Assembly: GCA_903930805.1 (NCBI GenBank)
Contig: CAIYZZ010000475.1
Coordinates: forward strand, 1 to 5,494
DNA length: 5,494 bases
Reading direction: 5' to 3'
From: an uncultured Rhodocyclaceae bacterium
Lineage (GTDB): Bacteria > Pseudomonadota > Gammaproteobacteria > Burkholderiales > Rhodocyclaceae
Part shown: positions 1 to 5,494 of the stretch, one piece after another
Layout: every line of letters starts with the position of its first letter
Numbering within the stretch: position 1 is the first letter of the stretch
The notes under the pieces: model-generated
What the model was told of the DNA's origin: nothing
Seen by the model: the letters and a program-made list of their open reading frames with translations, nothing else
Databases searched by the model: none
Position numbers and translations under genes: made by a program

Positions 1-396
1 CGCCTGAAGACCGAATTCCCCGGCACCCGCATCCTGCTGGTGGAAGATGAGCCGATCAGTATGGAAGTCTCGCGGGGCTTGCTCGAAGATGCCGGCCTCA
101 TGGTGGATGCAGCTGGCGATGGTGTCGTGGCTGTAGATCTGGCCAAGCTGACCCCTTACGACCTGATTCTGATGGACATGCAAATGCCCAAAATGAACGG
201 GGTAGAGGCAACGCAGGTGATCCGTGCGCTACCCGGACATGAACACACGCCAATCCTGGCGATGACGGCCAATGCCTTTGACGAAGACCGCCAGATCTGT
301 ATCGAGGCTGGCATGAACGACCATATCGCCAAGCCGGTTGATCCCGACGTGCTGTTCGAGACCCTGCTCAAATGGCTGGCCGCAGCACGTTCTTGA
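1..396 (+). CDS. C-terminal receiver (REC) domain of a two-component protein, probably a hybrid sensor histidine kinase (5' end outside window)
   Basis: The frame is open from base 1 and ends at TGA 394-396, giving 131 visible residues, so the gene starts upstream of the window. The fragment is one complete response-regulator receiver domain. It has the acidic pocket VEDE (residues 14-17), the phospho-acceptor Asp59 in [11 protein letters not shown] (codon 175-177), the switch Thr89 in AMTAN and the conserved Lys111 in AKPVD. The protein ends about 20 residues after that lysine, so no DNA-binding or other output domain follows. The segment before the domain ([16 protein letters not shown]) resembles the linker entering the last receiver of betaproteobacterial hybrid histidine kinases. 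The likely role is phosphorelay from the kinase core to a separate phosphotransfer protein or regulator. A GTG at 40 could be called as a start, but it falls inside the first beta-strand (LLVEDE) and would remove part of the domain, so it is not credible. The receiver assignment is secure. The hybrid-kinase context is inferred, and a stand-alone multi-receiver regulator is the alternative. Confidence 0.9.
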   Translation, partial: RLKTEFPGTRILLVEDEPISMEVSRGLLEDAGLMVDAAGDGVVAVDLAKLTPYDLILMDMQMPKMNGVEATQVIRALPGHEHTPILAMTANAFDEDRQICIEAGMNDHIAKPVDPDVLFETLLKWLAAARS

Positions 397-475
397 GGTG
401 CTGCTAAAACGAAGTGCGCAGGCAGGCGTTGGTAGTGCAAAAGTCGGCGCTGGCGGGACGGCGAATGAGCAGTGT

Positions 476-3400
476 TCAACCGTAGATTACGCGCACGTTT
501 TCCCGGCTAAGCCAATCAGATAGTTGCGCCAGCAGGCTGTCGTCCAGTTGCACGCGCCAAGCATCGGGCAAGGTGAGTTCGGTTTCGGCTTCGACATTGC
601 GGTAGCAGATGCGCACCGGGCAGGCATTTTCCGTAGCACGATAGGGGGACAACACGGTTTGCAGGCGGCCAGCGGTTTCCCTGTTTGCTTGACCATTCAT
701 TGCCAGTTTCAACACGCGGGCGTGGCGACCACGCGCCTCGGCCAGGTTCATCAGCTTGTCGGCCGAGACGCGCAGGCCGCCGCTGTAGTCGTCGCGCTGC
801 ACCTTGCCTTCGACCAGCAGCAGTTCATCTTCCTTGATCTTGCTGCGTTCGGCATCCCACAGTTCGTTGAACACCGACACATCAACCTGAGCGCTGGCGT
901 CGTCGAGCGTGATGATGGCCATCTTGCCGCGGCGGGTCATCTGCGTACGCATACCGAGCACCACGCCGGCGAGCAGGACTGGCTCACGCTGGGGTTCGAG
1001 TTCGCTCAGACGTCGCCGCACAAATGACTTGAGCTCCAGCGCATAGGCGTTGTAGGGGTGGCCAGACAAAAAGAAACCCAGCGCCTGCTTTTCGTTGAGC
1101 AGTTGATCGCGCTCGCTCCAGCGCGGCACTTCGACATAGTGGGTTTCCAGCGTCGCACTGTCAGTCGGGGCATCGAAGAGTCCGCTCTGATGGGCATTGC
1201 GCTCGGCCTGATCGGCCGCTTCAAGCGCCTTGCTGACGGAGGCGAGGAGTTGTGCTCGATGCGTGTCGATGCTGTCGAAAGCGCCGGCGCGGATCAGCGC
1301 CTCGATGACACGGCGATTGACGGTGCGCCGGTCGACGCGGCGGCAGAAATCGAACAGATCGACAAAGGGCCCCGCGCCTTTCTCGTTACCCTCGCGCGCC
1401 TTGAGGATCACCGTGAGTGCTGCCTCGCCCGAGCCCTTGATGGCACCGAGGCCGTAGCGCACTGTTTTCGCATCCACCGGCCGGAAGCGCACGAAGCCGC
1501 TGTTGACGTCAGGCGGCAGGAAGGTAATGCCATTGACCTGGGCATCGAGAAAGAAGAATTGCACCTTGTCGGTGTCGGCCATTTCCGATGACAGCGTCGC
1601 GGCCATGAAGGCGGCCGGGTGGTGGCGCTTCAGCCAGGCGGTGTGATAGGCGACCAGCGAGTAAGCGGCGGCATGTGACTTGTTGAAGCCGTAGCCAGCG
1701 AACTTCTCCATGGTGTCGAAAATCTCATTCGCCTTGGCCGCCTCGATATTATTTTGCGCCGCGCCGGCGACGAAGATCGCGCGCTGCTCGGCCATTTCCT
1801 CAGCCTTCTTTTTGCCCATGGCGCGCCGCAGCAGGTCAGCGCCACCGAGCGAGTAACCGGCGACGACCTGCGCCGTCTGCATTACCTGTTCCTGATACAC
1901 CATGATGCCGTAGGTGTTGGTGAGCACTTTTTCCATGCTCGGGTGCGGGTAGACAACGCGCTCGCGGCCATGTTTGCGGTTGATGAAGTTCGGGATGAAA
2001 TCCATCGGGCCGGGGCGGTAGAGGGCGTTCAGCGCGATCAGGTCTTCGAGGCAGTCGGGGCGCGCCTGCACCAGCGTGTCTTTCATGCCGCGTGATTCAA
2101 ACTGGAATACTGCCGTGGTGTTGGCTGCCTTGAAGATGTCGGTGTAGGTTGGCGTGTCGTCGAGAGGCAGGTCTGCCAGGCTGACCTCGACACCTTCTAC
2201 CTCTTTCACGAAGGCCACCGCTTCGGCAAGAATCGTCAGTGTGCGCAGGCCGAGAAAGTCGAATTTGACGAGGCCGGCTTTCTCGACATCGTCCTTGTCG
2301 AACTGGCTGACTGTCACGCCGCCATCGGCGGAATAAAGCGGGCAGAAGTCCGTGAGCTTGCCAGGTGCAATCAGCACGCCGCCTGCGTGCATGCCGACGT
2401 TGCGCGTCAGGCCTTCCAACTTGACGGCCAGAGCCCAAAGCTCGCGCAGTTCCTCTTCCTGTTCGAGCCGTTCGTTGATCGCCGGCTCCTTTTCCCGGGC
2501 GTCTTTAAGCGTGATGCCGAGTTCGTTGGGTATCAACTTGGCGAACTGGTCGACGAAGTTGAAGCCCAGGTCGAGCACGCGGCCGACATCGCGAATCACT
2601 GCCTTGGCCGCCAGCGTACCAAAGGTAACGATCTGCGACACGGCGTGGGCGCCGTAACGCTGGCGTACGTAGTCGATGACCCGATCCCTGCCTTCCTGGC
2701 AGAAGTCGATGTCGAAGTCGGGCATCGACACGCGTTCCGGGTTGAGGAAGCGCTCAAACAGCAGTTCATAGCGCAGCGGATCAAGATCGGTGATGCCGAG
2801 ACTGTAGGCCACCAGCGAACCGGCGCCGGAACCACGCCCCGGCCCCACTGGCACGTCGTGCGTCTTGCCCCAGTTGATGAAGTCGGCAACGATGAGAAAG
2901 TAGCCGGGGAAGCCCATCTGCACGATGGTTTTGATCTCGAATGCCAGCCGTTCGACATAGCGCGGCCGTTCGACATCGCGCTTGGCCGGGTCGGGGTACA
3001 AATGCGCGAGGCGCTTCTCCAGCCCGTCATGCGTCGTTCGGGCCAGGTAGTCTTCAAGCGATATACCCTCCGGGATGGGGAATTCGGGCAGACGGTTCTT
3101 GCCGAGTTCAACCGTTAGATTGCAGCGCCGCGCAATTTCGATACTGTTCGCCAGTGCTTCAGGCAGGTCGGCAAACAGTTCGGCCATCTCGGCCTGCGTC
3201 TTGAAATATTGAGCTTCACTGAAGTTCTGCGGGCGGCGCTTGTCGCCCATCACATAGCCTTCGGCGATGCACACGCGCGCCTCGTGGGCGCGAAAATCGT
3301 CGGCATCAAGGAATTGCACCGGATGGGTTGCCACCACCGGCAGGTCGAGTTCGGCTGCCAACTGCAAGGTGGCGGCGATCAGTCGTTCCTGCGCAGGCGC

Positions 3401-3949
3401 GTCCTTGCGTCCGCAGGGGCGCTGGATTTCGAGGTAAAAATTTTGCGGAAAGCGCGCTGCCCAAGCGCGGGCGCACTGTGCCGCTTTGTCGGGTTTGTCG
3501 GCAATCAGCCATTGGCCGATATCGCCGGATTGTGCGCCGGAAAGCACGATCAGTCCGCTGTTGTCGCCGCTAGCGAATGCGGTGAGGGAAATCTCGGCAC
3601 GGCCGTGGCGGCGCGGGCGCAGAAAGGCGGACGAGAGGATTTCGCACAGGCGCAGATAACCGCCACGATTTTTGACCAGCAACAACAAACGCACGGCCAT
3701 TTCGCGACCGGGGTTGGCGGTTTCGTCTTCGGCAATCCAGACATCGGCACCGATGATGGGCTTCAAGCCCGCGCCGCGTGCCGCCGTGTAGAACTTGACC
3801 ATGCCGAACAGGTTGGCCAGATCGGTTAGCGCCAGTGCCGGCATCCCATCGGCCGTGGCCCGCGCCACGGCGTCGGCAATCCGCGTCAGGCCATCGGTGA
3901 TGGAGTATTCGCTGTGGAGACGGAGATGGACGAAGCGGGGGGAGACCAT
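476..3949 (-). CDS. dnaE: DNA polymerase III subunit alpha (replicative polymerase), complete
   Basis: This is the catalytic subunit of the chromosomal replicase, acting in the cytoplasm with the clamp, the tau clamp loader and a separate proofreading subunit. It has 1157 residues; E. coli DnaE has 1160. Domains in order: PHP (about 1-280); polymerase palm, thumb and fingers (about 285-800), with GPGRGSGAGSLVAY at 369-382; a helix-hairpin-helix region (about 825-890); an OB fold (about 990-1070); and a C-terminal tau-binding region. The polymerase aspartates are Asp413 and Asp415 in PDFDIDFC and Asp564 in VKFDFLGLRT. QSGLF (921-925) aligns with the internal clamp-binding motif of E. coli (QADMF). 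PHP metal ligands are largely lost (R10, L44, D69, P210, Q212), so proofreading must come from a DnaQ-type exonuclease. There is no intein or frameshift. The ATG at 3949 was chosen because the protein then opens MVSPRFVHLRLHSEYS, like E. coli DnaE. The same frame stays open upstream to 4342, but that stretch overlaps the MBL gene and looks non-coding. The gene starts 11 bases after the MBL stop and ends in TGA. Confidence 0.98.
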   Translation of the reverse strand: MVSPRFVHLRLHSEYSITDGLTRIADAVARATADGMPALALTDLANLFGMVKFYTAARGAGLKPIIGADVWIAEDETANPGREMAVRLLLLVKNRGGYLRLCEILSSAFLRPRRHGRAEISLTAFASGDNSGLIVLSGAQSGDIGQWLIADKPDKAAQCARAWAARFPQNFYLEIQRPCGRKDAPAQERLIAATLQLAAELDLPVVATHPVQFLDADDFRAHEARVCIAEGYVMGDKRRPQNFSEAQYFKTQAEMAELFADLPEALANSIEIARRCNLTVELGKNRLPEFPIPEGISLEDYLARTTHDGLEKRLAHLYPDPAKRDVERPRYVERLAFEIKTIVQMGFPGYFLIVADFINWGKTHDVPVGPGRGSGAGSLVAYSLGITDLDPLRYELLFERFLNPERVSMPDFDIDFCQEGRDRVIDYVRQRYGAHAVSQIVTFGTLAAKAVIRDVGRVLDLGFNFVDQFAKLIPNELGITLKDAREKEPAINERLEQEEELRELWALAVKLEGLTRNVGMHAGGVLIAPGKLTDFCPLYSADGGVTVSQFDKDDVEKAGLVKFDFLGLRTLTILAEAVAFVKEVEGVEVSLADLPLDDTPTYTDIFKAANTTAVFQFESRGMKDTLVQARPDCLEDLIALNALYRPGPMDFIPNFINRKHGRERVVYPHPSMEKVLTNTYGIMVYQEQVMQTAQVVAGYSLGGADLLRRAMGKKKAEEMAEQRAIFVAGAAQNNIEAAKANEIFDTMEKFAGYGFNKSHAAAYSLVAYHTAWLKRHHPAAFMAATLSSEMADTDKVQFFFLDAQVNGITFLPPDVNSGFVRFRPVDAKTVRYGLGAIKGSGEAALTVILKAREGNEKGAGPFVDLFDFCRRVDRRTVNRRVIEALIRAGAFDSIDTHRAQLLASVSKALEAADQAERNAHQSGLFDAPTDSATLETHYVEVPRWSERDQLLNEKQALGFFLSGHPYNAYALELKSFVRRRLSELEPQREPVLLAGVVLGMRTQMTRRGKMAIITLDDASAQVDVSVFNELWDAERSKIKEDELLLVEGKVQRDDYSGGLRVSADKLMNLAEARGRHARVLKLAMNGQANRETAGRLQTVLSPYRATENACPVRICYRNVEAETELTLPDAWRVQLDDSLLAQLSDWLSRENVRVIYG

Positions 3950-3968
3950 TGGCCGGAATTTTACCCCT
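3950..3968 (-). promoter_or_regulatory. dnaE translation-initiation region with a poorly placed Shine-Dalgarno
   Basis: Read on the - strand, the bases are AGGGG (3968-3964), the MBL stop TAA (3963-3961), then AATTCCGGCCA before the dnaE ATG. The only purine-rich stretch, AGGGG, lies in the last codons of the MBL gene and is 14 bases from the start codon, longer than the usual 5-9. Nothing better lies nearer. The stop-to-start distance of 11 bases makes translational coupling or reinitiation from the upstream gene plausible. Use of AGGGG as the actual ribosome binding site is an inference. Confidence 0.35.
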
Positions 3969-4896
3969 GCGCCCAGATCGCCAGTCCCTGTGAATCGAGG
4001 TCGATGTCCATCTTCCAGATCGACAATATTTCTTCGTCCGGCAACGTGATGCCGTGTGCCCGTGCCTCGGCAAGGAAATACGTCGTCATCGCGCTGCGGA
4101 TGTCTGCCAGTACATCTCCGCCGGCCTTCTTTGCCTGCATTGTGATGCCGACGAAGTCGTCGAGACGGCGGAGCATGGTGGCGGCCAGCGCTCGCGGTGG
4201 GGCGAGGCGGCTGAAGTGAGTCAGGTACACCGCCTCGGGATTGAGGGCGATCATGCGCTCGACGCTGTCGCGCAGATCGACTGGATCGAACTGCGACGGC
4301 GTGGTGGAAGGCATCAGCAGGGGGCGGCCGTCGACATCGCATTCGCGATAGCTGATGCCGAAGGTGTCTCCCGTGAAAATGCCGTTGGCCTTGCGGTCGT
4401 GAATGAAAACATGATGCTTGGCGTGACCGGGAGAATCATGGCAGGTGAGTGTGCGTTGCCCCAGTGTGAGCGCCATGCCGTCGCTGGTTTCGATGACGCG
4501 GTCGGCCGGTACTGGAATCAACTCGCCATAGAGTGCCCGTGCGGTCTCGCGGCCATAGACTTCCTCGGTCGCCGCCATCAGCTTGGCCGGGTCGATCATG
4601 TGGCGCGCACCGCGCGGATGCACGACGAAGCGTGCATTGGGACAGGCCTGCATCAGTGCACCGGAGCCGCCGGCGTGATCGAGATGGATGTGGGTGACGA
4701 TCACATAGTCGACGTCGGCCGGCGTCAGCCCGAGCTGGTCGAGTGCTGCCAGCGCGCGCGGCAGGCTGGCGTTGCTGCCGTTGTCGATGAAGGCGGCACG
4801 GCCATCATCGACGATCAGGTGAATGGCGGCTAACTGGTGGCGCACATAGCCCGCGTCGAAGGCGTGGATGCCGTTCCCGTAATCGATTAGTTCCAT
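3961..4896 (-). CDS. MBL-fold metallohydrolase, glyoxalase II-like / ST1585-like type, substrate unknown
   Basis: This 311-residue protein has the complete ligand set of a dinuclear metallo-beta-lactamase-fold hydrolase: THIHLDHAGG (His69, His71, Asp73, His74), PGHAKHH (His158), TGDTFG (Asp177) and LTHFS (His227). The stretch HPRGARHMIDPAKL (93-106) and the PGHAKHH motif recall the ST1585-like MBL group, from memory and not searched. A tail of about 80 residues after the last ligand looks helical (LDDFVGITMQAKKAGGDVLADI). The N-terminus (MELIDYGNGIHAFDAG) has no signal peptide or membrane segment, so the protein is probably cytosolic, unlike SoxB. The ATG at 4896 is 3 bases after the soxB stop and has no clear Shine-Dalgarno, which suggests coupling to soxB translation. 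Genes of this fold occur in some sox clusters (soxH in Paracoccus), and persulfide dioxygenases also share it. A thiol-ester or sulfur-linked substrate is therefore possible but not shown. The fold is certain and the reaction is not. Confidence 0.93.
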   Translation of the reverse strand: MELIDYGNGIHAFDAGYVRHQLAAIHLIVDDGRAAFIDNGSNASLPRALAALDQLGLTPADVDYVIVTHIHLDHAGGSGALMQACPNARFVVHPRGARHMIDPAKLMAATEEVYGRETARALYGELIPVPADRVIETSDGMALTLGQRTLTCHDSPGHAKHHVFIHDRKANGIFTGDTFGISYRECDVDGRPLLMPSTTPSQFDPVDLRDSVERMIALNPEAVYLTHFSRLAPPRALAATMLRRLDDFVGITMQAKKAGGDVLADIRSAMTTYFLAEARAHGITLPDEEILSIWKMDIDLDSQGLAIWAQG

Positions 4897-4899
4897 GTT

Positions 4900-5494
4900 T
4901 TACGCCAGACCGGGATTGCCAGAGGTGCCGATCAGGCGCGGCGAGTTGAGTTTGCGTGCAGAAACGGTCTTCTTGTCGCGCAGCCACTTGCTCACCACTT
5001 CCCAGATCGGTTCACCCTGCGCGTTTTCGGCCACCGGTGCCCAGCCGGCGACCTTGTATTTCTTGTTCGCATTGAGCGGCTTGCCGGCGAGGCGCATGTC
5101 CTGAATGCGGTTGCCGATCTTCGCGTTCGGGTCACAGGCGTAAGTGAGCCCGCCGACACGCACCATGTCGCCCCCCTGCTGCTTGTAGGGATCAGGATTG
5201 AACAGGTTGTCGCCGACATCCTCGAGGATCATCTTGATCTGCTCGCCGGTCATGTCGGTCAGCGTGGACATCGGGTAGGTGATCGCGGTCTGGTCCATTA
5301 CATGCTCGAAGGTGATGGCCTGGCCTGGCAGGATTGAGGTGCCCCAGCGGAAGCCGGGAGAAAAGGCGAGGTCGGCACCCTTCACTTCGATCATCGCGTC
5401 GAGGATCAACTGGTCCCAGCTGCCGTTGAAGTTGCCGCGCCGATAGAGCAGGCCTTCGGAGACGGCGAGCTTCTCTTCGAGCTTATCCTTGTAG
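4900..5494 (-). CDS. soxB: SoxB thiosulfohydrolase, C-terminal 197 residues (5' end outside window)
   Basis: The frame runs off the right edge (first full codon 5493-5491) and stops at TAA 4902-4900. It shows the last 197 of roughly 560 residues, the 5'-nucleotidase-type C-terminal domain. SoxB is periplasmic and hydrolyses the sulfonate from S-thiosulfonated SoxYZ, releasing sulfate in the Sox thiosulfate-oxidation cycle. Recognisable SoxB stretches are NFNGSWDQLILDAM (fragment residues 21-34), FSPGFRWGTSILPGQ (44-58), DNLFNPDPYKQQGGDMVRVG (95-114), the substrate-side GGDMVRVGG loop, and KKYKVAGWAPVAE (144-156). These features, especially the FSPGFRWG and QQGGDMVRVGG blocks, separate SoxB from ordinary 5'-nucleotidases. 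The dinuclear manganese ligands and export signal belong to the part outside the window. A TTG at 5409 could be mistaken for a start, but the homology continues upstream of it to the window edge. Other sox genes would be expected further right, but this cannot be seen. Confidence 0.95.
   Translation of the reverse strand, partial: YKDKLEEKLAVSEGLLYRRGNFNGSWDQLILDAMIEVKGADLAFSPGFRWGTSILPGQAITFEHVMDQTAITYPMSTLTDMTGEQIKMILEDVGDNLFNPDPYKQQGGDMVRVGGLTYACDPNAKIGNRIQDMRLAGKPLNANKKYKVAGWAPVAENAQGEPIWEVVSKWLRDKKTVSARKLNSPRLIGTSGNPGLA

Noticed and set aside
40..396. A stand-alone 118-residue response regulator starting at GTG 40
   Set aside because: The homology to receiver domains begins upstream of this codon and the frame is open to base 1, so the GTG is an internal Val.
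156..479. A 107-codon open frame on the - strand opposite the receiver domain
   Set aside because: The + strand carries a full set of receiver residues, and the antisense product is low-complexity and Ser/Arg-rich with no domain.
2500..2730. Possible intein in dnaE, a common intein host gene
   Set aside because: The polymerase active-site region is continuous, with normal spacing between the catalytic motifs and a total length of 1157 residues. No inserted domain is present.
2387..3118. A 243-codon open frame on the + strand opposite dnaE
   Set aside because: It lies antisense to the conserved polymerase core of dnaE and its translation matches no family I recognise. It is a shadow of codon bias. 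The same applies to 524-1027, 1058-1591 and 3209-3829.
3950..4342. A 131-codon open extension upstream of the dnaE start in the same frame
   Set aside because: It overlaps the MBL gene in a different frame, and its product is rich in Arg, His and Pro with no resemblance to any DnaE N-terminus. The known DnaE opening (PRFVHLRLHS) begins right after the ATG at 3949.
4054..4833. A 259-codon open frame on the + strand opposite the MBL gene
   Set aside because: The opposite strand encodes a protein with a full catalytic motif set. Long antisense frames are expected in GC-rich coding DNA, and this one shows no recognisable domain.

Overview
The window looks like chromosomal DNA from a GC-rich betaproteobacterium able to oxidise reduced sulfur compounds. 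A Rhodocyclales or Nitrosomonadales type organism would fit. This is an inference from the style of the DnaE, SoxB and receiver-domain sequences, because no database search was possible. Nothing suggests a mobile element, CRISPR array, RNA gene, phage or recent transfer. Coding density is close to complete.

Layout: at the left edge, on the + strand, is the last 131 codons of a two-component protein ending in a receiver domain (1-396), most likely the tail of a hybrid sensor kinase. After a 79-base convergent gap (397-475), everything else is on the - strand. Reading leftwards from the right edge, these genes are the C-terminal third of soxB (5494-4900), a complete MBL-fold metallohydrolase (4896-3961) and a complete dnaE (3949-476). 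The three are separated by only 3 and 11 bases and are very likely co-transcribed.

SoxB is the periplasmic thiosulfohydrolase of the Sox thiosulfate-oxidation pathway. The MBL protein has every metal ligand of a dinuclear hydrolase but no export signal, so it is probably cytosolic and its substrate is unknown. DnaE is the replicative DNA polymerase III alpha subunit, with an intact polymerase triad and a degenerate PHP domain.

The most notable point is the arrangement: an essential replication gene sits directly behind a sulfur-oxidation gene, with an uncharacterised hydrolase between them. I found no undescribed multi-gene system here. Apart from this gene order the region is ordinary.
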